Shown here one piece after another: positions 1 through 6,904 of a stretch of 16,435 nt of DNA. Made by a program: the position numbers and the translations under genes. How positions within the stretch are numbered: the stretch's first letter is position 1; each line of letters starts with the position of its first letter. Under the pieces are notes generated by a model. The model searched no databases. It was not told where the DNA came from and was given only the letters and a program-made list of their open reading frames with translations. Source of the stretch: an uncultured Bacteroidales bacterium (GTDB taxonomy: Bacteria > Bacteroidota > Bacteroidia > Bacteroidales > Bacteroidaceae); NCBI GenBank assembly GCA_902768605.1, contig CACXLY010000054.1, positions 1 to 16,435 of the forward strand, read 5' to 3'.

Positions 1-1563
1 GTCGCTTGTATTCTCGTACGTGGCATTTGTGACCCTGAGTACATTTGTGGATGGATTGTACCTGAAGTGCCCGCCGTCGCCAAGAATGTCGGAAGCATTA
101 AGCGACGTTACCTGCGTCTCGCCCACCCATAGGTCATACTTTGTCGTGCCTGTGAAGATGACCTTCGTAAAGACGGTATTGCCGTCAACTTCAACTCCGC
201 TTGAGCCAATCACGCCGCCTTCGGGTGTTGTGATGGAGCAGTCTTCGAGTCGTATTCCACTAACCTTTAACGGTTTGTCGGAGAAGGTAGTTGTCTCCCT
301 AAATTGATCGTTACAAGGCACCAACATGACTGTCTTCCCTGCCGAAGGGTTGAACTTGACAATACCATAGCCGTAAATAGCGGTTTCTACCCCGCCTATT
401 ATTACGTTGTCCTTCAATGTCAGGATTGGATTCACATCGTGATGTCCATTATCATCTTTAACTGAATATTGTGATAACGACACTCCGTTGCCTTCATTCG
501 ATGCAATTGTTATGTTGCTCAGGGTTACATCTGCAGAACAACTCATGCCAAGTTGACCAGAAACAAAATATCCTCCGCCGTCGATATTGATTGGGTGGGA
601 AACAATAATTCCTTTCCAGTCATCCAAATAGCTCTTCAAATTTAGGTTAATTACATCATGATAATCCGACACGGCTTGGATGTCATCCGTCAAAGTCAGG
701 GTATTTGTGGATTCATCGTAGGTGTAGCAGTCCTCAATGCCGTAAGATGGATTGGTTGGGTCTGTGTTTACTGACCAGCCTTTCGTAAGGGCAATACCCT
801 TAAGCCTTACACCAAGAAAATCCGCACTGCGGATAATCATGACAGACTTTGCATACTCGGTATGGACTCTGAATACTCCTGTTGTAGTCATTGGGCCATC
901 GTAAATATAACCTTTACCTACAGACCCATTATAATTCCCCCAAGGGTCTCTGATTAAACAATTTGTCAGCTTCAGACGTCCTTTATGGTCGTTGCCCTTG
1001 TTGTTTTGGATAGCACAGTCATAACCTTCCGCATAAATCGTCGAGCTGATGATAGTCACATTAGTGCCGTTCGTTTCCATGGCGCGCCAGTATTTCGACT
1101 TCATCGTCATCTTCATGGCATCCGTGATAGTCAGATTGGTCTCGTTAGGGCAATAGATGCATTGTGCTTTATCCCCCATAGCCAGGAGCTCCACACATAC
1201 GTCCAAGCCTGAGCCTAGAATCTGAGTGTCCTCGTCAAGACGGAACACGCACTTGTCGCTCGTCAGCGTGCAATTCCCCTTAAAGATAATCCTCAAGCCT
1301 TCCACATTCTTGTTGTAGAAGATGCGGTTGTCGCCACTAACAGTAGCAGTAACATTGTCGAAGGTCACAGTCTTCGAACCGGCGTTGTACGAAATGCTGC
1401 CGCTTGTGATGGCGTCGCCAATGTTGTTGGTCGTGGTGTACTTCCAGTTGTACTGGCTCGCCTGCTTTTGGCCGCAACAATACAGGTCGTCGTCTGCTGC
1501 CCATGCTTTTGTCGCTCCCAGGAGCATTGCCAAAAGCAAATTGAAGAATAACAGCTTTTTCAT
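1..1563 (-). CDS. Secreted modular beta-repeat surface protein, C-terminus cut by window edge
   Basis: An uninterrupted minus-strand frame of 521 codons runs from the ATG at 1563 off the left edge, so the C-terminus is missing. Residues 1-22 form a clear type I signal peptide (KK, a long Leu/Phe core, then A-W-A before ADDD), so the protein is exported. The mature part is Thr/Asn/Asp/Gly-rich and carries a recurring motif of the form Y(N/D)xxx(N/K)T(V/L)T(F/L), seen at residues 59-73, 282-297 and 502-516. The last copy is preceded by YDLWVGETQVTS and GDGG (476-495), a module I recognise from large Bacteroidota surface proteins of unknown function. Stretches such as LTLSD-like and VTLSNITIAS (about 345-354) suggest a right-handed beta-helix or stacked beta modules. 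It may bind glycan or adhere, but no catalytic motif was seen. A Bacteroidota promoter lies 54 bases upstream. The frame is certain; function is unknown. Confidence 0.85.
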   Translation of the reverse strand, partial: MKKLLFFNLLLAMLLGATKAWAADDDLYCCGQKQASQYNWKYTTTNNIGDAITSGSISYNAGSKTVTFDNVTATVSGDNRIFYNKNVEGLRIIFKGNCTLTSDKCVFRLDEDTQILGSGLDVCVELLAMGDKAQCIYCPNETNLTITDAMKMTMKSKYWRAMETNGTNVTIISSTIYAEGYDCAIQNNKGNDHKGRLKLTNCLIRDPWGNYNGSVGKGYIYDGPMTTTGVFRVHTEYAKSVMIIRSADFLGVRLKGIALTKGWSVNTDPTNPSYGIEDCYTYDESTNTLTLTDDIQAVSDYHDVINLNLKSYLDDWKGIIVSHPINIDGGGYFVSGQLGMSCSADVTLSNITIASNEGNGVSLSQYSVKDDNGHHDVNPILTLKDNVIIGGVETAIYGYGIVKFNPSAGKTVMLVPCNDQFRETTTFSDKPLKVSGIRLEDCSITTPEGGVIGSSGVEVDGNTVFTKVIFTGTTKYDLWVGETQVTSLNASDILGDGGHFRYNPSTNVLRVTNATYENTSD

Positions 1564-1616
1564 AGTTATAGAGGTTTTTAGTTTATTCGGGGGTGTTTTA
1601 TACTGTATTCTGCATG

Positions 1617-1648
1617 CAAAGATACGAAAAAAGAATGAAAGAATGAAG
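1617..1648 (-). promoter_or_regulatory. Bacteroidota sigma-A type promoter of the surface-protein gene
   Basis: On the minus strand, TATCTTTG at 1624-1617 matches the -7 element TAnnTTTG exactly. The -33 position (about 1645-1648) is only a weak match. The expected start would leave a leader of roughly 45 bases before the ATG at 1563. The sequence around the -7 box (TGCAAAGATACGAAAAAAG on the plus strand) is nearly the same as that at the btuF-like promoter (8028-8046). Confidence 0.7.
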
Positions 1649-1687
1649 GAATGAAGGAAAAAAATAAAAAGAATGAAGAAATGAATG
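1625..1687. repeat. Low-complexity gaatgaa repeat
   Basis: This purine-rich stretch consists of variants of GAATGAA (gaatgaaa, gaatgaagg, gaatgaag). Similar words occur behind the btuF-like promoter (8043-8075) and after the exonuclease gene (9341-9366). It directly abuts the promoter at 1617-1624. No coding potential is apparent. Confidence 0.7.
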
Positions 1688-1766
1688 CTTCACGAAGCGT
1701 GTCAAGTTCCTTCACGAAGCGTGTCAAGTTCCTTCACGTAGCGTGTCAAGTTCCTTCACGTAGCGT
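1688..1766. repeat. 22-bp tandem repeat, about 3.6 copies, each with a hairpin core
   Basis: Units start at 1688, 1710, 1732 and 1754 (the last is partial, 13 bp). The unit is CTTCACGnAGCGTG followed by TCAAGTTC, where n is A in units 1-2 and T in units 3-4. Each unit holds CACG-nAG-CGTG, an inverted repeat with 4-bp arms and a 3-nt loop. There are no spacers, so it is not a CRISPR. It lies between two divergent promoters (1617-1624 minus, 1891-1919 plus), so an operator array or an intergenic repeat element is possible. After it, at 1767-1890, I see nothing beyond a short CGGCC/GGCCG inverted pair (about 1766-1799). Confidence 0.85.
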
Positions 1767-1890
1767 CGGCCTTTAATCACGAACTGAGGTCGACGGCCGT
1801 AGGGAAAGTCAATTACGAATTAGACATGATTTTTATGTCCTTTAGCTTTCATCGGACTCACGCAAAATGAAATTTCTCTATTCGGCTGGC

Positions 1891-1919
1891 TTGTATGTCA
1901 CATTTTTTATGTAACTTTG
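1891..1919 (+). promoter_or_regulatory. Promoter of murF
   Basis: TTG at 1891-1893 and TAACTTTG at 1912-1919 fit the Bacteroidota -33/-7 pattern with usual spacing. The predicted start falls near 1925, leaving a leader of about 17 bases before the murF ATG at 1942. Confidence 0.7.
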
Positions 1920-1941
1920 CAAGGCAAAACATACTTTGATT

Positions 1942-3270
1942 ATGAAAACGGAAGATTTATATGCCATTTACTGCGAGCATCCGATGGTGACTACGGACAG
2001 CCGCAAGTGCCCTGAGGACAGCATTTTCTTTGCCTTGAAGGGCGAAACGTTCGACGGTAACAACTATGCCATGCAGGCACTCCAGAAGGGTTGCGCCTTT
2101 GCCGTTGTCGATAATCCCGAGGTTGCGAAGCAGGACGAGCGCCTCATCCTCGTGCCTGATGCTTTGAAGGCTTTGCAGGAACTGGCTGCCCTTCATCGCA
2201 TGACTTGGGGCAAAACCGTGTTGCAGATTACGGGCACGAACGGCAAGACAACCACGAAGGAACTTATCAGCGCAGTCCTTTCCGAGGGCAAGAACGTCCT
2301 CTTTACCGAGGGCAATCTCAACAATCATATCGGCGTGCCTCTCACCTTGCTTCGTCTCAAGCCCGAGCACGACATCGCCGTCGTCGAGACCGGTGCCAAC
2401 CATCCTGGCGAGATTGCAGACCTTTGCCGTATTGTCAGGGCTGACTACGGGCTCATCACGAATGTCGGCCGTGCGCATCTGGAGGGATTTGGCAGCTTCG
2501 AGGGCGTGAAGCAGACGAAGGGCGAACTCTACGACGACCTGCTGAAGCGCGGCAAGAAGCTCTTCCTCAATGCCTTCGACGACGACCTCCTGCAGATGGC
2601 TCAGAGCCGAGGCTTCGTCCTACGGAAAGATGCGCTTCCCTACATCGAGGGCCGGGTGAGCGAAGTTGTGCCCTATGTTGAGATGCAATGGCGGGCAGAA
2701 GACGACCAGCCCTGGCATACGGTGAAGACTAACCTGATTGGCGCTTACAATATAGCCAACCTCCGTGCTGCCGTCACGATTGGTCTGCACTTCGGCATTA
2801 AGCCCGAGCAGATTGACCATGCCTTGGCGACGTACAAGCCGACGAACAGCCGCAGCGAACTGAGGGAGGCTGGAAGCAATCGCCTCATCGTGGATGCCTA
2901 CAACGCGAACCCCTCGAGCATGTCGGCCGCGCTGACCAACTTCTCTTTCTTTGAATGCGAGCACAAGATGGTGATACTTGGCGATATGCGAGAGCTGGGT
3001 GCAGAAAGCCTTGAAGAGCACAAGAGGATAGTGAAGCAGCTTCAGGAGATGAAGTTGGAGCGCATTTGGCTCGTAGGTGAAGAGTTCTCGAAGGCAGTTT
3101 CCGATTCGTCAAATTGCGAAATTGGGAAATCGTCAAATTGTCAAATTGTGAATTTCAATAGTGTTGATGAGGTGAAGGCAGCCTTGAAGGCTGAGCCGAT
3201 AGCCAATTCCACGATTCTCATCAAGGGCAGCAACAGCACGAAGCTTCACGAGTTGCCCGACTTCATCTGA
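1942..3270 (+). CDS. murF: UDP-N-acetylmuramoyl-tripeptide--D-alanyl-D-alanine ligase
   Basis: MurF is the cytoplasmic ligase that uses ATP to add D-Ala-D-Ala to UDP-MurNAc-tripeptide, the last cytosolic step of muropeptide synthesis. The protein has 442 residues, normal for the family. Motifs seen: TTDSR near the N-terminus (17-21), the Mur ligase P-loop GTNGKTTTKE (98-107), NNHIGVPLTLL (about 127-137), ETGANHPGEI (about 151-160), and DAYNANPSSM (about 317-326) of the C-terminal domain. A TTG at 1936 would add two residues, but the ATG at 1942 is the natural start and fits the promoter spacing. The gene stands alone, away from a dcw cluster, and its 3' end overlaps the convergent ATPase gene by 8 bases. 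Oddity: residues about 387-405 are encoded by an AT-rich direct repeat that looks intergenic (see 3107-3154). Confidence 0.95.
   Translation: MKTEDLYAIYCEHPMVTTDSRKCPEDSIFFALKGETFDGNNYAMQALQKGCAFAVVDNPEVAKQDERLILVPDALKALQELAALHRMTWGKTVLQITGTNGKTTTKELISAVLSEGKNVLFTEGNLNNHIGVPLTLLRLKPEHDIAVVETGANHPGEIADLCRIVRADYGLITNVGRAHLEGFGSFEGVKQTKGELYDDLLKRGKKLFLNAFDDDLLQMAQSRGFVLRKDALPYIEGRVSEVVPYVEMQWRAEDDQPWHTVKTNLIGAYNIANLRAAVTIGLHFGIKPEQIDHALATYKPTNSRSELREAGSNRLIVDAYNANPSSMSAALTNFSFFECEHKMVILGDMRELGAESLEEHKRIVKQLQEMKLERIWLVGEEFSKAVSDSSNCEIGKSSNCQIVNFNSVDEVKAALKAEPIANSTILIKGSNSTKLHELPDFI
3107..3154 (+). repeat. In-frame 24-bp direct repeat inside murF
   Basis: Two imperfect 24-bp units (3107-3130 and 3131-3154) share CGTCAAATTG followed by AAATTG-type words. 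The period is exactly eight codons, and the encoded peptide repeats SSNC(E/Q)I. The words CAAATTG, AAATCGT and TTGTGAATT resemble the intergenic repeats at 10820-10930 and 9431-9440, and the base composition is far more AT-rich than the rest of murF. I infer a repeat insertion that kept the frame, in the C-terminal domain after the IWLVGEEFS segment. Comparison with homologs would show whether these residues are absent elsewhere. Confidence 0.7.
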
Positions 3271-4060
3271 TTCTCAGCGTCAAGTCCTTATCATCGAAAC
3301 TGATGCCTTCGGCTTGCAGGAAACGTGCCAGGATGCCGCTTTCCGTGAGTGCTGAAGTCGTGCCCGTCGAGATGTTGCCGTCCTGCACAATCCATAGCTC
3401 GTCGCTCAGCTGGATAGCCATCTCCACATCATGCGTGCTCAGGAAGATGATTTTGTTCGTCTCGTGAGCAAGCTTCAACATTAACCTAAGCGTGCTGACC
3501 TTTGCGTGGAAGTCGAGGAAAGCCGTCGGTTCGTCGAGCAAGATGATGGGCGTCTGCTGGGCTAATGCTTTGGCCAGTAATGCCTTCTGGCGTTCGCCGT
3601 CGCTAAGCGTGTCGATAGTCCGCCTTGCCAGGTTGCCGATTCCTACCATCTCGATGGCTTCATCCACGATGGCCTTGTCCTCCTCCGTCAGCTTTCCAAA
3701 GAAGCCTGTATAGGGCGAGCGTCCCATCCCCACGAGGTCCACTACCTTCATGTACGGCACCTCAACCCTTTCTGTCAAGACTACGGAGACAGCCTTGCTG
3801 CGCTCGGAAATGGAGAGGGAAGTCAGGTCGCGCCCGTCTATTAAGACCTTTCCCGAGAGTGGCGGCAGGAAGCCTGCAAGGGTGCGCAGGATGGTGCTCT
3901 TGCCCACGCCGTTGGCTCCAAGCAGGCAGACCATCTGTCCGCCCCTGAGTGTCTGGTTGATGTCGGATAGGACGGCCTTCTCGGATGCTTTAGCACCGAG
4001 GCGCGCTTCTAATGCGCGGGGCTCGCCGTAGCCTACCGTGAGATGCTGTAAGCTAATCAT
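3263..4060 (-). CDS. ABC transporter ATPase, FecE/BtuD/HmuV type
   Basis: This 265-residue ATPase would power import of a cobalamin, heme or iron-chelate ligand with the FecCD permease and SBP encoded upstream (5888-8024). Seen: Walker A GANGVGKST (48-56), signature LSDGE (152-156), Walker B IILLDEP (172-178) followed by TAFLD, and the switch histidine STHD (H210). The Q-loop position reads VVLTERV (91-99), with Glu97 where most family members have Gln. Its ATG overlaps the stop of the GH20 gene in the four bases ATGA (4060-4057), so the two are probably translationally coupled. Its 3' end overlaps murF, which runs the other way, by 8 bases. The family is certain; the ligand is not determined by the sequence. 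Confidence 0.93.
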   Translation of the reverse strand: MISLQHLTVGYGEPRALEARLGAKASEKAVLSDINQTLRGGQMVCLLGANGVGKSTILRTLAGFLPPLSGKVLIDGRDLTSLSISERSKAVSVVLTERVEVPYMKVVDLVGMGRSPYTGFFGKLTEEDKAIVDEAIEMVGIGNLARRTIDTLSDGERQKALLAKALAQQTPIILLDEPTAFLDFHAKVSTLRLMLKLAHETNKIIFLSTHDVEMAIQLSDELWIVQDGNISTGTTSALTESGILARFLQAEGISFDDKDLTLRIR

Positions 4061-5649
4061 TCGTATGCCTTGCAGAATTTGTATCCAAGACGACGATAGG
4101 ATTGTTCAAGGGAAGCAAGACGCACGAGGAACTGCTCGTAGTTCTTTGCCTCGGGTTGGAGCCACTGCACCTCGCTCATGGCTGCCAGGCGGGGAAGGAG
4201 CATATACTCCACATGGTCGGGACTGAGCATGTATTCCGACCAGAGGTTGCACTGGGCGCCCATGATGAACTTGGCCTCTTCCTGCGTCAAATCATCTGGC
4301 ACAGGCTCCATGCTATATACTTTGCTCATAGGCAGATAGCCGCCGATGGAGAGGGGCTGGGCATCGTGGTTCTTGAGCTGGTAATAGTCGAAGTAGCAAT
4401 GTGAGGTCGGCGTCATCACGACATGATGATGGAGCTTTGCCGCTGCCTTGCCGCCTTCATATCCGCGCCAGCTCATCACGGCTGCATTCTCGCTCAGGCC
4501 GCCCTCGAGCGTCTCGTCCCAACCGATTATCTGACGACCGCGCAAAGCCAGGAATGCCTCCATTTCCTTATTAATATAGGTCTGCAACTCAGCCTCTTTG
4601 GTGAGTCCTAGTTCCTTCATCTTTGCCTGACACTTCGGACATGTCTTCCAGCGGACGCGCGGACTCTCGTCGCCTCCGATATGAATCAGCTTGCTGGGGA
4701 AGACGTCACAAAGCTCGCCATAGACGGTCTTGAGGAACTCCAGCGTCTTGGGATTGCCTGCGCACAGCACATCATCGGCTATGCCCCAGATGCTCCAAAC
4801 CTTGTACGGACCGCCTGTGCAGCCAAGGTAGGGATAGACGCTCATAGCCGCAATCATATGCCCGGGGAGGTCTATCTCGGGAATGATGGTGATGTAGCGC
4901 TCGGCGGCATAAGCCACGACTTCGCGCATCTCCTCCTGTGTGTAGTAGCCCGTCTCGGGGGTATCGTCATAGATGGCATTATTGGGTTCGGAGAGGCCTA
5001 TGTTCTTGCCAACAATCGTGCACGGACGCACACTTGCCTTCTTTGCCAGCTCGGGTAGGGCTTTCACCTCGAAGCGCCAGCCCTGGTCGTCCGTCAGATG
5101 CCAATGGAAACGATTGATGCCATGCAGGGCGAGGATGTCTATGAACTTCTTGATGAAGGAGACGGGGAAGAAGTGGCGGGCGCAGTCGAGTTCCGTACCG
5201 CGATAGCCGAAGCGTGGCGAACCGCACACATTGGCGTAGGGCAGACGTATCTCGCCCGTCTCGTTCATGATGCTCTTGCGAAGCGTCTGAATGCCATAAA
5301 AGACACCACTCTCGCTGGCGCCTTGAATCGTGATGCCTTTCTTGCCCACGTTGATGACATAGTCGTCGGGATTGCTGCTCTTGAGGCCAAGCGTGAGGCT
5401 GACGTCTGCGCCCTTTTTGCCTTCATCCAAGAGAGAGAGGTTGAGGTATTCGGCAGCAAACTCAGCGTTTCGCTTCATCTGCTTGTTGCCAGCGGGATAG
5501 CCTACTGTCATGCCTTCGGAGAGAAGCATGTGCTGCCCGCTTTTGTCAATAACGATTTGCTGAGGCAGGGGAATGACTTGGTAATTGACTTCTGCGCAAG
5601 CATAAAGGCAGAAAGCCGAAAAGAAGAGGGAAATGATTCGCTTATTCAT
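4057..5649 (-). CDS. Beta-N-acetylhexosaminidase, glycoside hydrolase family 20
   Basis: GH20 enzymes remove terminal GlcNAc or GalNAc from glycans by substrate-assisted catalysis. The 530-residue protein has an N-terminal export signal (1-about 19); LYAC at 15-18 could be a lipobox, though Tyr is unusual there, so type I cleavage is also possible. An alpha/beta GH20b domain (about 22-140) precedes the TIM barrel. Barrel motifs: FGYRGTELDCARHF (147-160, substrate-binding Arg150), FHWHLTDDQGWR (181-192), PEIDLPGH (257-264), the catalytic Asp-Glu pair in HIGGDES (D327-E328), GWDE (377-380) and the C-terminal NLWSEYM (468-474). It likely acts in the periplasm or on the surface. It sits between the permease and ATPase genes of an uptake system, after a 238-bp repeat-rich gap, so it may have its own start of transcription; no clear TAnnTTTG box was seen upstream. 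Confidence 0.95.
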   Translation of the reverse strand: MNKRIISLFFSAFCLYACAEVNYQVIPLPQQIVIDKSGQHMLLSEGMTVGYPAGNKQMKRNAEFAAEYLNLSLLDEGKKGADVSLTLGLKSSNPDDYVINVGKKGITIQGASESGVFYGIQTLRKSIMNETGEIRLPYANVCGSPRFGYRGTELDCARHFFPVSFIKKFIDILALHGINRFHWHLTDDQGWRFEVKALPELAKKASVRPCTIVGKNIGLSEPNNAIYDDTPETGYYTQEEMREVVAYAAERYITIIPEIDLPGHMIAAMSVYPYLGCTGGPYKVWSIWGIADDVLCAGNPKTLEFLKTVYGELCDVFPSKLIHIGGDESPRVRWKTCPKCQAKMKELGLTKEAELQTYINKEMEAFLALRGRQIIGWDETLEGGLSENAAVMSWRGYEGGKAAAKLHHHVVMTPTSHCYFDYYQLKNHDAQPLSIGGYLPMSKVYSMEPVPDDLTQEEAKFIMGAQCNLWSEYMLSPDHVEYMLLPRLAAMSEVQWLQPEAKNYEQFLVRLASLEQSYRRLGYKFCKAYE

Positions 5650-5697
5650 AGTATTTTGTCTTAAATTATATACACATACATTATTTATTTATATAAC

Positions 5698-5907
5698 CAC
5701 GAATTTCTCGAATTACACGTATTAATAATGCAAAATTCTTAATTCATAATTCATAATTAAGCGCGGCAGCAAACTCTTCACAATTCTCAATTCCTAATTC
5801 TTAATTCTTCTTTCTTAATTCTTAATTCTTAACAGGCCCTTCGTCTCAATTCTTAATTCTTAATTCTTCTTTTTTAATTCTTAATTCTTAACTGGCCCTT
5901 TGTCTCA
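5698..5907. repeat. Repeat-rich gap with inverted GC core and 59-bp tandem duplication
   Basis: This gap between the GH20 and permease genes is built from repeats. 5698-5722 reads as ACCACGAATTTCTCGAATT plus ACACG, a word common between Bacteroidota genes. 5731-5760 is AATTCTTAATTC-type AT repeat. 5761-5778 (GCGCGGCAGCAAACTCTT) is the reverse complement of the core word found three times at 9363-9483. From 5803 a unit of about 46 bp recurs at 5862, offset 59 bp, with AACAGGCCCTTCGTCTCA at 5831-5848 and AACTGGCCCTTTGTCTCA at 5890-5907. The second copy forms the 3' end and stop of the permease gene (stop 5888-5890), so the first copy is a duplicate of that gene's tail. No promoter box or ORF was found here. 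Confidence 0.85.
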
Positions 5908-6904
5908 GAATGACGTGCAGCACGACGGGTGCTCCGATGAGGGGTGTGATGACGCTAATGGGGATGATGCTGCCGTCGCGGGGCAAGGTGCTCAGCAGGT
6001 TGCAGACGAGTGCAAGGTTGGCACCTACGAGCATGGTGGCGGGCATCAGGGTGCGATGGTATGAGGTGCCGAGCGTGAGACGTGCCAGATGGGGTACTGC
6101 CAGGCCGATGAACGAGATTGGTCCACAGAAAGCTGTTGTGGTGGCTGTGAGCAGACCGGTGACGAGCAAGAGAATTTGTCGCATCCTGCCTATCCTGATG
6201 CCAAGGTTCTCGGCATAGTGGTCACCAAGCAGGAGCGCGTCGAGAGGCTTGATGAGCAGGAACGCGAGGAACAGTCCTGCGAAAGAGAGTGCACAGAAGA
6301 CTGGCAGTCGCTCTATGCCGACGGAAGCGAAGTTGCCCATGCCCCAAATCACGAAGCTGTGGACGCCTTGCTCGGTTGCCGAGTAGTTGAGGAGCTGGAT
6401 GATGCTGCCCGTCACATAACTGATGATGACACCCGTGATGAGCAACATCACCTGACTGCGCAACAAACTGCTTAGGAGCATCAGCAAAGCCATGATGGCG
6501 AGGGCTCCAACCATAGCAGCCACCACGACAAGCAGATGTCCGCCAAGCGTCATGCCGCCTATGGTGGCTGTGCCGCCAAGCAGAAGCAGGACGAGGGCAA
6601 CGCCGAGGTTGGCGCCTGAGTCTATGCCGAGGATGGACGGACCGGCCAGGGGATTGCGGAAAGCTGTTTGCAGAAGCAGACCGCAGGTGCCCAGGGCACT
6701 ACCCGTCAGCAGAGCCGTCAGCATCTGGGGAATGCGGCCTTGCAGCACGATAATGCGCCAGGCAGGATGCCCCTCCACCTCGCCTCCGCAAAGGATTCGC
6801 CACACATCCCCCACAGGAATGTCGAGCGAGCCCCACAGCACGTTGGCGACAGAAAGCAGCACCATCGCCACTGCCAATAACTTCAACTTGTATTTATCTT
6901 TCAT
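5888..6904 (-). CDS. FecCD-family ABC transporter permease (B12/heme/siderophore type)
   Basis: This is the inner-membrane permease of a type II importer. It has 338 residues, usual for the family, and is mostly hydrophobic with about ten membrane segments. Family motifs: GRIPQMLTALLTGSALGTCG (56-75), LLLQTAFRNPLAGPSILG (76-93), the IWGMGNF segment (186-192), and GPISFIGLAVPHLAR (261-275), the cytoplasmic coupling region that contacts the ATPase. The start ATG (6904) overlaps the stop of the upstream SBP gene by 11 bases, indicating coupled translation. The partner ATPase gene is separated from it by a 238-bp repeat block and the GH20 gene. The last codons (RQRAS and stop) lie in a repeat duplicated 59 bp downstream. 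The substrate cannot be told from sequence. Confidence 0.94.
   Translation of the reverse strand: MKDKYKLKLLAVAMVLLSVANVLWGSLDIPVGDVWRILCGGEVEGHPAWRIIVLQGRIPQMLTALLTGSALGTCGLLLQTAFRNPLAGPSILGIDSGANLGVALVLLLLGGTATIGGMTLGGHLLVVVAAMVGALAIMALLMLLSSLLRSQVMLLITGVIISYVTGSIIQLLNYSATEQGVHSFVIWGMGNFASVGIERLPVFCALSFAGLFLAFLLIKPLDALLLGDHYAENLGIRIGRMRQILLLVTGLLTATTTAFCGPISFIGLAVPHLARLTLGTSYHRTLMPATMLVGANLALVCNLLSTLPRDGSIIPISVITPLIGAPVVLHVILRQRAS

Noticed and set aside
1688..1766. CRISPR array
   Set aside because: The 22-bp units are directly adjacent without spacers and no cas gene is present.
1957..2478. 173-codon open frame on the minus strand opposite murF
   Set aside because: It is a shadow of murF, which has conserved motifs throughout; the antisense peptide has no recognisable family and no promoter.
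5098..5664. 188-codon plus-strand frame opposite the GH20 gene
   Set aside because: Antisense to the GH20 N-terminal region with its signal peptide and barrel motifs; no support of its own.
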